Positions 8,836 through 17,528 of a stretch of DNA of 64,000 bases are shown here, in pieces. The position numbers and the translations under genes are program-made. Origin of the DNA: Rhodothermia bacterium (GTDB taxonomy: Bacteria > Bacteroidota > Rhodothermia > Rhodothermales > UBA2364); the NCBI GenBank assembly GCA_017303715.1, contig JAFLBZ010000005.1, forward strand, positions 1 to 64,000. Direction: 5' to 3'. Position 1 is the stretch's first letter, and each line of letters begins with the position of its first letter. The notes below the pieces were generated by a model. The model had not been told where the DNA came from, ran no database searches, and worked only from the letters and a program-made list of their open reading frames with translations.

Positions 8836-10911
8836 TTACATTTGACGAAGGTAAGCCTGCGCCTGTTGGTCATTCGGATTTAGCCGCAAGACTTTTTGGA
8901 ACATCTCTTTGGCCTTGTTTTTTTGCCCTTTTTTGAGGTAAATATAACCCATATTGCCAAAAATACTGGGGTTTTCGGCATCAACACGAGCCGCACGTTC
9001 TAGATAGGTTAAAGCTGCGTCTGGCTTTTGCTGAAGAATAAGCGCTCCACCAAGGTTGACCAAGGCTTTTGTGTGGTTAGGGTCTAATTGCACGGCTTTT
9101 GTCAAAGCCTGTACGGCAGCCGAATAGTTTTGTTTTTGCATGTGGAGGAAGCCGAGATTGTTCCATAAATCTGTAAAATGGACGGGATTTTTCTGGAGTG
9201 CTTTTTGGATCACGCCTATGGCGGCGTCTAAATCACCAGAGCGTGCAAGCGAATTTGCGTATTTTCTTTGCGCTTCTATAAACAACGGCTGTAGCGTTGC
9301 TGCTTTTCGGTAAGCGGTAAGCGCTCCTTGGGTGTCATTTTGTTGCTCTTTGGCCACCCCTATCCAATACATCATATAGGCATTTTGCGGCTCTTCCTGC
9401 ATCCCTTTTTCTAGTGTGGTAATTGCCTCTTGCAGTTTGCCTTGTTCTAAATATGCCCTTCCTAAAGAAATTCGCGCTTCTGGGAACGAAGCACCGGCCC
9501 GGAAGCCATCATTAGCATATTGTATTACGATCGGTAAATAATCCTTCAAGCGGTGTTTAAGATCGTAATATTTAAAGTAGGCCACTGCGGCTTCTAAGTT
9601 CGCTTGCCCTTCGTTCGGTTGAATGTCTTTTGGATCGTTGTTCTCAATCTTAATGAGTTTGAAGGGTGTGGTGCGTTGTTTACTTTCCTCCATTTCCGCA
9701 ACCGATAGGTTTTTCTTTTCTTTGGGCAATGTTTTTCGTATCCAATGATCGGTAAAGGTGACGTGCGGAATGTCTGAAGTGCCGGATTTTTGCATATGAC
9801 AAGAGATGCAATTTCCCGACATGGCCATTTTTTGGTCTTTTCTGCTCTCTGGGCGCTCACAAACCACATCGGTTTGGTGGCAAGAAATACATTTTTTATT
9901 GAAATAATCCGTTTCTAACTCCCGAACTGGGATATGAGGGTCATGACAAGTGGTACACGTCATCGAACTTTTGTCGTAACAAGCACTTTGGGCAAGCCTT
10001 GAACCGTGAGACGCAATTCCGAAGGTTTCAGGGTCTTTAACCTGTTCTTCGGCCACAAAAATACTCCGGTGAGCGGCGAGCGTCATTCCAGCCCTAAAGG
10101 TCATGGGAGAGTGGTCTCCTTTGAAAACGGCTGTTCCATCCACATGACATTGCTGGCAGACCGAAAGTTGTTCTATACGACTAAGTTCTGGGCCATTCAC
10201 AATTGTGGGGTCTGGCTTTCCTTTTGGTGGCTCGAATCCAGCCAAGCGGTCTTCAACGTGTTTGCTCCCCGGGCCATGGCAGCGCTCGCAGCCAATCCCA
10301 AGGGCAACATCTTTAAAGTGATTTTGGGTATAGGTTGTGCCCGTAGAAAAATTGTTGTGACAGGTCATACATTCTAAGTTGATGGGTCGCTCGAAACGTT
10401 CATTCCTTTGGGTATAACCCGGACTCAAGTCCCATTTGCCCCGTTTTACATACCATGTCAAGGGCATTTCGGTAAGATATCCGCCTACCTCCATCATATA
10501 AGAACGGGTTGCATTTCCGGAACCTACTACATAATCCACACGGTGAATGCGGTCGTGGATGATCTTGCCATTTTGATCTTTTTGGTATTCGCGCTGAAAA
10601 AGCGAATCGCTCCGGACGAAGGCTTCATAAAAAAGATTGTTTTTTGAATCGAAAATGGGCGGGCCACCAAATTTTTCCGGTGCGGTTTTGGGATCAAAGA
10701 TCGAAACAGATTGCCCCATCCCCGTTCTTTTGTAGGAGGCGTACAAATCTTCGTGACAACTTTCGCACGCTTTATCTCCCACAAATTCGGCCTCGATACT
10801 GATGGTTCCAATAGGGTCTTTTGTGGGCTTTTGGCAACCTGCTAAGGCACCAAAAAACAGAACAAGCATCCCGCCAAGGGGGATAATTTTACTTTTAATC
10901 GTTTGTTGCAT
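8836..10911 (-). CDS. Seven-haem cytochrome c lipoprotein with C-terminal TPR domain
   Basis: This 691-residue protein starts with a lipoprotein signal (lipobox LAGC at about residue 23-26), so it should be tethered to a membrane in the periplasm. Seven CxxCH haem-attachment motifs follow in the first half: CESCH, CMTCH, CERCH, CQQCH, CTTCH, CISCH and CISCH. The layout (ACESCH near the start, GCERCHGPGSKH, then CTTCHDPH) resembles the cytochrome c554/doubled-CXXCH group. From about residue 430 to the end there are tandem TPR units such as LYLEQGKLQEAITTLEKG and NLGFLHMQKQNYSAAVQAL. The join of a multihaem domain to a TPR scaffold suggests an electron carrier that docks a partner. The substrate is unknown. 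It is convergent with the cupredoxin gene. Confidence 0.88.
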   Translation of the reverse strand: MQQTIKSKIIPLGGMLVLFFGALAGCQKPTKDPIGTISIEAEFVGDKACESCHEDLYASYKRTGMGQSVSIFDPKTAPEKFGGPPIFDSKNNLFYEAFVRSDSLFQREYQKDQNGKIIHDRIHRVDYVVGSGNATRSYMMEVGGYLTEMPLTWYVKRGKWDLSPGYTQRNERFERPINLECMTCHNNFSTGTTYTQNHFKDVALGIGCERCHGPGSKHVEDRLAGFEPPKGKPDPTIVNGPELSRIEQLSVCQQCHVDGTAVFKGDHSPMTFRAGMTLAAHRSIFVAEEQVKDPETFGIASHGSRLAQSACYDKSSMTCTTCHDPHIPVRELETDYFNKKCISCHQTDVVCERPESRKDQKMAMSGNCISCHMQKSGTSDIPHVTFTDHWIRKTLPKEKKNLSVAEMEESKQRTTPFKLIKIENNDPKDIQPNEGQANLEAAVAYFKYYDLKHRLKDYLPIVIQYANDGFRAGASFPEARISLGRAYLEQGKLQEAITTLEKGMQEEPQNAYMMYWIGVAKEQQNDTQGALTAYRKAATLQPLFIEAQRKYANSLARSGDLDAAIGVIQKALQKNPVHFTDLWNNLGFLHMQKQNYSAAVQALTKAVQLDPNHTKALVNLGGALILQQKPDAALTYLERAARVDAENPSIFGNMGYIYLKKGQKNKAKEMFQKVLRLNPNDQQAQAYLRQM

Positions 10912-10959
10912 CTATTACAAGGAATAAAAATGGCAATTTGTCGAAATATAGGCTTCTGC

Positions 10960-11610
10960 ATGTTTGAACTCAACGAAATTCCGCCATATAGTTTGCCAAT
11001 TGTTTCTTTTTTTCTTGGTTTACTGCTTAGTTCAATTGGCTTCTTCTGGCTTAAAAAGTCTAGATGGGATCGGTTTTATGTTTCAAAGGCGGCGGTTTCA
11101 CAGGAAATTACAACCTACCAAAACCAAATCTTGCAGTTGCAACAAGCCGAAAAACCCAAACACAAGCCCATGCGTTTGGGCATACCCAACGAGGAAAGAA
11201 GCAAAAACACGCTCATGGACTCCCAGCGTCCGGATCGTGATTGGTCTGAATATATGAAAACGCTACCTTCACAATTAGAAACTTTTAAAATGGAGCCTGA
11301 CATGCCTCCTGAAACAATACCCCCACCTCCGTTTTTACCCCTTTCAACCCTGAGCATCAGTCCAGAACTGTGCCAGTTAAATGGGGATAACCTTACGCTA
11401 ATTCAGGGAATCACTGCCGAATTGGCCTTGCAACTGAATCGAATTGGTATTACTTCTTTTCGCCAGATTGCAGAATGGTCGAGTTTGGATGTGCGCCGTG
11501 TGTCTGCAGTACTAAAATTGGAAAATCGCATTTTCCATGAAAATTGGATTGTTCAAGCACAATCACTCTTTTTTGAGCGGACGTACAACGGCTTTAAGTT
11601 TGGAAAATAA
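10960..11610 (+). CDS. Membrane protein with C-terminal helix-hairpin-helix domain
   Basis: This is a 216-residue protein. The ATG at 10960 (MFELNEIPPYSL) is preferred because the membrane helix IVSFFLGLLLSSIGFFWL then falls at residues 13-30; starts at 10903 or 10930 overlap or abut the divergent cytochrome gene. A basic coiled region follows, then a Pro-rich linker. The last 70 residues (LTLIQGITAELALQLNRIG, then ITSFRQIAEWS) match the helix-hairpin-helix type often annotated as predicted flap-endonuclease-like 5' DNA nuclease. I see only the HhH fold and no nuclease active site. The role is unknown. A hairpin at 11638-11673 ends the gene. Confidence 0.65.
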   Translation: MFELNEIPPYSLPIVSFFLGLLLSSIGFFWLKKSRWDRFYVSKAAVSQEITTYQNQILQLQQAEKPKHKPMRLGIPNEERSKNTLMDSQRPDRDWSEYMKTLPSQLETFKMEPDMPPETIPPPPFLPLSTLSISPELCQLNGDNLTLIQGITAELALQLNRIGITSFRQIAEWSSLDVRRVSAVLKLENRIFHENWIVQAQSLFFERTYNGFKFGK

Positions 11611-11637
11611 TGTTTGGTGTTTAGGAAAAGGAAAGAG

Positions 11638-11673
11638 AAAGCCCGAAATCAGGATCCTGAAATCGGGCTTTTT
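11638..11673. terminator. Bidirectional intrinsic terminator
   Basis: AAAGCCCGA at 11638-11646 pairs with TCGGGCTTT at 11663-11671, followed by TT, and preceded by A-rich sequence. It lies between convergent genes and can serve both strands. Confidence 0.75.
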
Positions 11674-11703
11674 CGTTGTTTCCAAATGGATTCAGCACAG
11701 CAT

Positions 11704-12633
11704 TTAAATCGCTTCAAAGACCTCTTCCGGGATTGCGCCTAACATCCTAAAACGGTCTGCTCTACGTGCGATTTCCGAACGGGTTAGGTGTAATAACCGC
11801 TCTGGGCCAAAAGCTTCCACATTAAAAGAGGCCATTGTGGAACCATAGATTACCGCGAGTTTGAGGGATTCAAAGTCGTATTGTTCTACCGATGCCAAAT
11901 ACCCAACGAAGCCTCCGGCGAAAGAATCGCCCGCCCCAGTTGGATCTACCACGTCTTCAATTGGCAAGGCTGGTGCAGAGAAAATTTGATCTTCCCCAAA
12001 AAGCAATGCACCATGCTCACCTTTTTTAATCACCAAATATCTTGGCCCCATTGCTTGAATGATGCGAGCCGCTTTAATCAAATTGGGTACTTTTGCCAAC
12101 TGGCGAGCCTCGGCATCATTAATAATCAATACATCAGCACGTTTGAGCACCTTGTCAAGTTCAGCCGGTGTGCGCTCAATCCAATAATTCATGGTGTCCA
12201 AAACCACCAATTCCGGTTGGTGCAATTGGTCTAAAACGGCCAACTGGATGCTGGGGTCTAAGTTGCCAAGACAAATAATTTCGCTATCCAAATAACTTTC
12301 GGGTAACTTGGGGTCGAAGGTGGCTAAGACATTCAAGTCCGTCCGCAGGGTGTCTCTGTTGTTCAGGTCCATATGGTATTTTCCAGACCAAAAGAACGTC
12401 TTGCCACTGAGGTCCATAATCAAACCGTCGGTATTAATGCCATTTTTATGAAACAGGTCGAGGTCTGAAGATGGAAAGTCATGCCCTACAACCGCAGAGA
12501 GCCGAAGATCTTCCGCGAAATAACGTGCAGCAAGGGTGATGTAGGTGGCACTACCGCCTAAGATGCGATCTACTTTTCCGAAAGGAGTCTCAATCGCGTC
12601 GAATGCAACCGTGCCGATAGCCAAAATGCTCAT
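11704..12633 (-). CDS. PfkB-family carbohydrate/nucleoside kinase
   Basis: This is a 309-residue ribokinase-fold enzyme. The C-terminal PfkB signature DPTGAGDSFAGGF lies around residue 230-242, with the catalytic Asp in GAGD. The N-terminal half has GGSATYITLAARYF, the usual sugar-binding segment, and VVGHDFP. The sequence DVLIINDAEARQL matches the substrate-lid end of the family. The family covers ribokinase, adenosine kinase and fructokinase, and I cannot pick the substrate from motifs alone. It converges on the HhH gene and shares its terminator. The start at 12633 (MSILAIGTVAFD) is the only sensible one. Confidence 0.85.
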   Translation of the reverse strand: MSILAIGTVAFDAIETPFGKVDRILGGSATYITLAARYFAEDLRLSAVVGHDFPSSDLDLFHKNGINTDGLIMDLSGKTFFWSGKYHMDLNNRDTLRTDLNVLATFDPKLPESYLDSEIICLGNLDPSIQLAVLDQLHQPELVVLDTMNYWIERTPAELDKVLKRADVLIINDAEARQLAKVPNLIKAARIIQAMGPRYLVIKKGEHGALLFGEDQIFSAPALPIEDVVDPTGAGDSFAGGFVGYLASVEQYDFESLKLAVIYGSTMASFNVEAFGPERLLHLTRSEIARRADRFRMLGAIPEEVFEAI

Positions 12634-12763
12634 TAGGAAGCAGAAATGAAAAGGTTATTGTTAAGACGTTGGCACCGAGTTGTGCCTGTTAAATCTAAGG
12701 TGCTTTTTAGACAACAATGAACAAGTTTAGGTAAAAAAGAGTATGTGCACCATTTAGATGCCG

Positions 12764-12810
12764 AATTTTTGCATGAAAGACCAAATTTTTGCATGAAAGT
12801 TTGCATGAAG
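12764..12810. repeat. Short tandem direct repeats upstream of icd
   Basis: The block AATTTTTGCATGAAAG occurs at 12764-12779 and again at 12784-12799, exactly 20 bp apart. A third partial copy, TTTGCATGAAG, abuts it at 12800-12810. Two helical turns between copies puts them on one DNA face, as expected for a regulator binding cooperatively. They end about 65 bp before the chosen icd start. Confidence 0.5.
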
Positions 12811-12875
12811 TCCGGTGTTTCTTTAGTACTTTATCCCATTGCCTTGTTTCTATTAACAGCTTATTCATCCACGAT

Positions 12876-14111
12876 ATGTTTCAAAACTTAACACCGCCTT
12901 CGAGTGGTTCCAAAATTACAATCTCGAATGGCGTACTTAATGTGCCTAACGACCCCATTATCCCTTTTATCGAAGGGGACGGGACTGGGCGAGATATTTG
13001 GCGGGCTTCTCAATATGTTTTTGATAAAACGGTAGAGAGGGTGTATGGCGGTACACGCAAAATTAACTGGTTTGAAGTGTATGCTGGCGAAAAAGCCTTT
13101 AACACTTTCAATAATTGGATGCCCGAAGATACCCTAAATGCGGTTCGGGAGTACCTTGTCGCCATTAAAGGCCCGCTTACAACACCCGTTGGCGGTGGAA
13201 TCCGTTCTTTGAATGTGGCACTTCGTCAAGAATTGGACCTGTATGCCTGTGTGCGTCCAGTACAATATTTTACTGGCGTCCCTTCGCCCGTCAAACAACC
13301 GGAATTGGTGGACATGATCATTTTCCGCGAAAACTCCGAAGACATTTACGCCGGAATTGAATATCAGGCCGGAACAGATGAAGTCCAAAAGGTGATTGAT
13401 TTTCTGCAAAATGAAATGGGTGTGAAGAAAATTCGATTCCCTAAAACCAGTGGGATTGGAATCAAGCCCGTTTCAAAAGAGGGTACTTACCGTTTGGTGC
13501 GTTCAGCCATAGATTATGCCGTTAAAAACAACCGCAAATCCGTTACACTGGTTCATAAAGGCAACATCATGAAGTTTACCGAAGGTGGCTTCCGTGATTG
13601 GGGCTACCAGATTGCCAAAGAAGAATTTGGTGCTGTGGATTTAGATGGTGGGCCTTGGCAAGTTCTCCCCAATGGTCTCGTGATTAAGGATGCCATTGCT
13701 GATGCGTTTTTGCAACAAATCTTGCTCCGTCCGGCTGAATATGATGTCATTGCAACTTTGAACCTGAATGGTGATTATCTTTCGGATGCCTTGGCTGCAC
13801 AAGTTGGTGGCATTGGTATTGCACCGGGGGCGAACATCAACTATGTTACCGGACATGCCATCTTTGAAGCCACCCACGGAACTGCTCCAAAATACGCCGA
13901 TCAAGACAAGGTGAATCCGGGTTCTGTGATTTTATCTGGCGAAATGATGTTCCGGTATATGGGTTGGGACGAAGCGGCGGATGCCATCTTGGCGTCACTC
14001 TCCAAAACCATCGGCCAAAAAACAGTCACCTATGACTTCCACAGATTGATGGAAGGCGCTACCTTGCTTAAATGTTCCGAGTTCGGAAAAGCAATGGTGG
14101 CCAATCTTTAA
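12876..14111 (+). CDS. icd: Isocitrate dehydrogenase (NADP-type)
   Basis: This TCA-cycle enzyme converts isocitrate to 2-oxoglutarate and CO2. The ATG at 12876 ([11 protein letters not shown]) gives 411 residues, the normal size; the upstream start at 12789 adds an implausible tail that runs through the direct repeats. Visible motifs are [14 protein letters not shown] near residue 25, [18 protein letters not shown] around 110 (the isocitrate-binding Ser and Arg residues), [15 protein letters not shown] around 150, [19 protein letters not shown] around 295-315 (metal-binding Asp residues) and [11 protein letters not shown] around 335. A terminator follows at 14141-14169. The coenzyme is inferred from overall similarity to the E. 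coli type. Confidence 0.95.
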   Translation: MFQNLTPPSSGSKITISNGVLNVPNDPIIPFIEGDGTGRDIWRASQYVFDKTVERVYGGTRKINWFEVYAGEKAFNTFNNWMPEDTLNAVREYLVAIKGPLTTPVGGGIRSLNVALRQELDLYACVRPVQYFTGVPSPVKQPELVDMIIFRENSEDIYAGIEYQAGTDEVQKVIDFLQNEMGVKKIRFPKTSGIGIKPVSKEGTYRLVRSAIDYAVKNNRKSVTLVHKGNIMKFTEGGFRDWGYQIAKEEFGAVDLDGGPWQVLPNGLVIKDAIADAFLQQILLRPAEYDVIATLNLNGDYLSDALAAQVGGIGIAPGANINYVTGHAIFEATHGTAPKYADQDKVNPGSVILSGEMMFRYMGWDEAADAILASLSKTIGQKTVTYDFHRLMEGATLLKCSEFGKAMVANL

Positions 14112-14140
14112 TAGGTCTCTTTTTGCAAATATGTGCATTG

Positions 14141-14169
14141 ACCCCACTTCTCACAAGAGGTGGGGTTTT
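14141..14169 (+). terminator. Intrinsic terminator after icd
   Basis: ACCCCAC at 14141-14147 pairs with GTGGGGT at 14160-14166, followed by a TTT tract. Confidence 0.75.
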
Positions 14170-14366
14170 CTTTGATCGGCTTTTGTCTGAAATTAATTGA
14201 AAATGGTGTTTGGATTTCTATTAAAGTGTTGTCTCTGTGAGTTTTGCCTTTCGGCACGGGTGAAGCAAGGTTTGTATCTTTTCAAGGGCTTGATTAACCC
14301 CAAAATGCCACATTACCTTAAAAACGACACGCTTGGATCAAAACTTTCACTTTGTGCCCTCTCTGT

Positions 14367-15194
14367 CTATTGTCCATTCTCGCGGACAAATTCTGCCAGG
14401 CAGGTTTCTTTTTTCAGGCCACATCCCAAGACCTTTTCAACGTCTTTGTTGCGGAGTTGGACTTTCTTCCCATCTGCATATTCAAATTCAACACGGGTAA
14501 TTTTGGCATCTTTTGGGTTTTTTCCGGCAGGAATGGCCATGAACTTAAACTCGGAAGTCGCACAGGCGGGATCAAATGGCCCTTTTACGGTCATGGTTTT
14601 GGTTACCGCTGTTAAGGTTTTATTTTTATGATCAATGGGCGTAATCCAGAGTTTAAGGTTCTTAACTGGTAGTTTAGGGTGACAATTAAGGGTATTGAAA
14701 TACAGGTTCAGGGTATTCGCTTTATCCCCCGGATACACCTTCATTTCCTGAATAATAGGCATCCCATCCGTCAAGTATTTATTCCAAACAAAAGACAAAT
14801 AATGGTCTAAAAGCGGAATCTCTGTATTGTTACGTGCCGCCAAATCCGCCTCCACCTTGGGCTGCTCGAAGTCATAGACCGCCTGCGCCAAGCGTTGAAA
14901 GGGGCGACATTCTAACTTTGAGCCTCTTTCTGGCGAAATGGTTTTTACCGAAACGTAGCCAAATTTCCCTTCCCATTGCGTCCAAACCCACTGAGAATCG
15001 TCATTCGGATTTGTTTGCACACAGTCCAAAATCGGGAGTTTTTGTTTTTTGGGAATGTTTGAAATTATCGTTCGAGTCGTAAGGTCACGTACCAAATCCG
15101 TTGCTTCATTGGTACGAATTTGGCCAGTGGTTAGTGGGGTGGATTGGGCCATTACCCAAAATGGTAGGAGAAAAATAATTATTGTTAAGCGCAT
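14367..15194 (-). CDS. Exported protein of unknown function with SH3-like N-terminal segment
   Basis: This is a 275-residue exported protein. The ATG at 15194 gives a signal peptide (MRLTIIIFLLPFWVMAQS); a start at 15275 would overlap the upstream receptor gene by 50 bp and lack a signal. The first 80 mature residues contain LPILDCVQTNP and then WEGKFGYVSVKTISP, a pattern like a bacterial SH3 domain (W-G-Y-V-x-x-x-x-I). Six cysteines are spread along the chain (for example LNCHPK, PACATSE, GCGLKKETC), so disulfides are likely in the periplasm or outside the cell. It follows the TonB receptor on the same strand with a 31-bp gap. I do not recognise a named family. Confidence 0.55.
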   Translation of the reverse strand: MRLTIIIFLLPFWVMAQSTPLTTGQIRTNEATDLVRDLTTRTIISNIPKKQKLPILDCVQTNPNDDSQWVWTQWEGKFGYVSVKTISPERGSKLECRPFQRLAQAVYDFEQPKVEADLAARNNTEIPLLDHYLSFVWNKYLTDGMPIIQEMKVYPGDKANTLNLYFNTLNCHPKLPVKNLKLWITPIDHKNKTLTAVTKTMTVKGPFDPACATSEFKFMAIPAGKNPKDAKITRVEFEYADGKKVQLRNKDVEKVLGCGLKKETCLAEFVRENGQ

Positions 15195-15225
15195 GGAAAA
15201 AAAGGGGTTAGGTTGATCATTTTGT

Positions 15226-17118
15226 TTAATACTGAATACCAAACAAGAACCATCGGCGGGGCATCGGGGCATCAAAAATTTCGGTATATCGTGTATCGGT
15301 CAAATTTCTGATTTCTCCATAGAGCCGTAATCCGAACAACCGAAAGGGCTTTAGCTCCGCTCGGACATTGGTCACCGCATATACTTCTCCGATTAAGGGT
15401 TCTTTCCAAAGTTGTTGTAAAGAATAGGTCATGCGGTTTTGGGTATAAAGGGCTTGGGCTTGGAAAATTTGGCGTGCGTTGCTTAGGGCATATTTATAAG
15501 AAACACCAACTTCCTTTTCAAAAGCAGCATCCAAAAAGGAATAACTTCCATTTATCTGGAGATTGCTTCTACGGGAAATCTTTTTTTGATAGAGGGCATC
15601 CAGTTCGAAGCCTGTTGTTTGGACGGAAACGATGTTACGGGCCATCCAATTGAGGTCTCCGGTCGTAATTTTTGCATAATCTATCAAATCTTTGGTATCA
15701 CGGTAAAATCCAGTTACTTGCAGGGTGAGAACAGGACTTGCAAAAAAATCCGCCCCAACTTCGTAAGACCATGCCACTTCTGGTTTAAGGTCGGGGTTTC
15801 CAACATTGCGACCGATTGGATTGGTTAGTTTACTGTTTAAGAACCTTTCGGTATATCCCGGCGCTCTGATGGCACGTCCTGCACTACCTCTGAGGGTTAC
15901 TTTGTTCAAAACATATGCCATGCTGGCCGAGGGAGAGGTTTCCAAGCCGTAGTTGGGGTCGTAATCAGTACGGCCACCCAAGGTAAGGCTAAAAAGATCG
16001 TCGGATTTGTATAAAATTGAGGCAAATGCGCCGCCTAAGTAGTCTTTGTGGTTACCCAAGCTATTGCTCGCAATGCTACGTTGCTCGCCTGTCACGCCGC
16101 CAAAAACGGTAAGGTTGTCGCCGATTGGCTGCAACACCGTCCAGTTTAGTACCCATTGCCGGCTGGTGCTTTCATTGGCGGGGCTTATGGGATTAAACAC
16201 ATAGCTATCCCAATGCTTACGAAATGCGCCTGAGAGCATCCATGATCCTTCGCCCAATTCTCGTGAAAGACTGGCTTGGTTCCACCATGTTTTTGTGGCT
16301 TCACGCGCACTGTCAGCGGGTGAGGCCGAGTAGAAATGCCAAGCACTAAAGTCTCGGTTATCGTAAGCTGTTCTAAAGTTGAGGGTGCTGTTTTCGGATT
16401 GGTGTCGGACGGCAAAGGTGGTCGCCCGTTGCTCAAAGTCCGTCCGAAGTGGTACGCCTTTGCGCATAACTTGTGCTCCATCCCCTCGTTCGATGATTTG
16501 ACCATCGCTGCTTTGGCGTTGATGTGCGCCGCCAAAGCGGGTTCGGAAGAGTTTGTAGCTGTAAAAACCTCCATAGCTCCGGTAGTCGTTGCTGCCATAG
16601 GCGGCATGGGCTTTGGCCTTTGGCTTTGGATTTGAAGCGGTTTTGGTGATGATGTGTACAACCCCACCAAGCGCATCTGGTCCGTAAAGTGCCGAAGCTG
16701 GGCCACGAAGAACCTCAATCCGCTCAATTTCGGAGAGCGGCACTGGAAGATCAGAGGCAAAATGTCCCGTTTGTGGGTCGTTGAACCGCACGCCGTCTAT
16801 CAAGATCAACACCCCATTAAAGCCTGAACCGCGAATGGTAAAATCACTCTGCACCCCAAATCCACCACGAGATTGGATTTCAACCCCACCAACCGTGCGC
16901 AAAACCTCGTCCACCGTTGCAGCAGGTAGGGTGCGGAGTTGTTCGGCCGTAATGACCTCTACCCGCCGGCCCGTTAGTCGCTTGTCAACAGGATAGCGCG
17001 TTGCCGTGATTACTACGGTATCTGGCCAAACCGGACTTTGGGCTTGGACTGGCACGTGGAGCAATACGAAGAACACGGCCAAAAAAAATCCTTTTTTCAA
17101 TGCAAGTACGTATTTCAT
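15226..17118 (-). CDS. TonB-dependent outer-membrane receptor (BtuB/FepA-like)
   Basis: This is a 630-residue outer-membrane barrel with N-terminal plug. The ATG at 17118 (MKYVLALKKG) gives a signal peptide ending VQAQ; the in-frame TTG at 17124 is rejected. The TonB box region TVVITATR is at about residue 33-40. The plug carries LRTVGGVEIQSRGGFGVQ, DFTIRGSGFNGVLILIDGV and IERIEVLRGPASALYGPDALGG, all classic. The C-terminal segment ends FLFGIQY, with the terminal aromatic expected for BAM recognition. At about 630 residues it is in the size range of vitamin or small-siderophore receptors and lacks a CarboxypepD extension, so it is not a SusC type. The ligand is not readable. Confidence 0.92.
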   Translation of the reverse strand: MKYVLALKKGFFLAVFFVLLHVPVQAQSPVWPDTVVITATRYPVDKRLTGRRVEVITAEQLRTLPAATVDEVLRTVGGVEIQSRGGFGVQSDFTIRGSGFNGVLILIDGVRFNDPQTGHFASDLPVPLSEIERIEVLRGPASALYGPDALGGVVHIITKTASNPKPKAKAHAAYGSNDYRSYGGFYSYKLFRTRFGGAHQRQSSDGQIIERGDGAQVMRKGVPLRTDFEQRATTFAVRHQSENSTLNFRTAYDNRDFSAWHFYSASPADSAREATKTWWNQASLSRELGEGSWMLSGAFRKHWDSYVFNPISPANESTSRQWVLNWTVLQPIGDNLTVFGGVTGEQRSIASNSLGNHKDYLGGAFASILYKSDDLFSLTLGGRTDYDPNYGLETSPSASMAYVLNKVTLRGSAGRAIRAPGYTERFLNSKLTNPIGRNVGNPDLKPEVAWSYEVGADFFASPVLTLQVTGFYRDTKDLIDYAKITTGDLNWMARNIVSVQTTGFELDALYQKKISRRSNLQINGSYSFLDAAFEKEVGVSYKYALSNARQIFQAQALYTQNRMTYSLQQLWKEPLIGEVYAVTNVRAELKPFRLFGLRLYGEIRNLTDTRYTEIFDAPMPRRWFLFGIQY

Positions 17119-17142
17119 GGTCAAAACAGAATGGTTGGGGAA

Positions 17143-17164
17143 AGGTGTACCAAGCGATACACCT
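17143..17164. promoter_or_regulatory. Inverted repeat in the 5' region of the TonB receptor gene
   Basis: AGGTGTA at 17143-17149 and TACACCT at 17158-17164 are exact reverse complements with an 8-base loop. The repeat lies about 25 bp upstream of the receptor start at 17118. It could be a 5'-UTR hairpin or a repressor site. I looked for a cobalamin riboswitch here and did not find its conserved boxes. Confidence 0.35.
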
Positions 17165-17424
17165 GCAAAAATAAGCTCTGGTGCTTTATGGCATGATTAA
17201 GTTCTTGTGGTGCAAAGGCAATGGGGTGTTTTTTCAAAGAGGCTTGCCCGAAATGGGGATTTGATTTCTAAGGAGACGATAGGTCAATATGAATGTTGAA
17301 CTTGTAAACTTCTGATATGTCCTAATAATACTTACACAGTCCTAAAATAATTTTATTCCATCTTTTATCTTGCAATTATTTGACTTATTTTGCACACGCC
17401 CTGAAAAAAAGATTTACAACATAC

Positions 17425-17465
17425 AACGTTAGACAAACATTGAATTCAACGGTCTAACGTTTGTC
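17425..17465. promoter_or_regulatory. Palindromic operator candidate upstream of the WYL regulator and cas operon
   Basis: AACGTTAGAC at 17425-17434 and GTCTAACGTT at 17452-17461 are exact 10-bp inverted repeats, 27 bp from start to start. Interleaved with them, GACAAAC (17432-17438) and GTTTGTC (17459-17465) form a second inverted pair with the same spacing. The site lies 64 bp upstream of the WYL gene start, in a 410-bp gap (17119-17528) that otherwise holds A+T-rich promoter-like sequence. WYL regulators often bind palindromes near their own gene, so autoregulation is a reasonable inference. Confidence 0.5.
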
Positions 17466-17528
17466 ACCTCCAAAGATTATCTTGTTCAAAAAATGAGCGG
17501 AATACAGTCTATAAGCCCCAAATAAAAT

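Noticed and set aside
17119-17400. Possible cobalamin riboswitch upstream of the BtuB-like receptor
   Set aside because: I read the reverse strand for the conserved riboswitch boxes and found none; only a short inverted repeat is present.
17493-17525. Short ORF ATGAGCGGAATACAG... just upstream of the WYL gene, perhaps a frameshifted N-terminus
   Set aside because: It has only 10 codons before TAA, and the WYL protein already has a near-complete HTH from its own ATG, so a frameshift is not needed.
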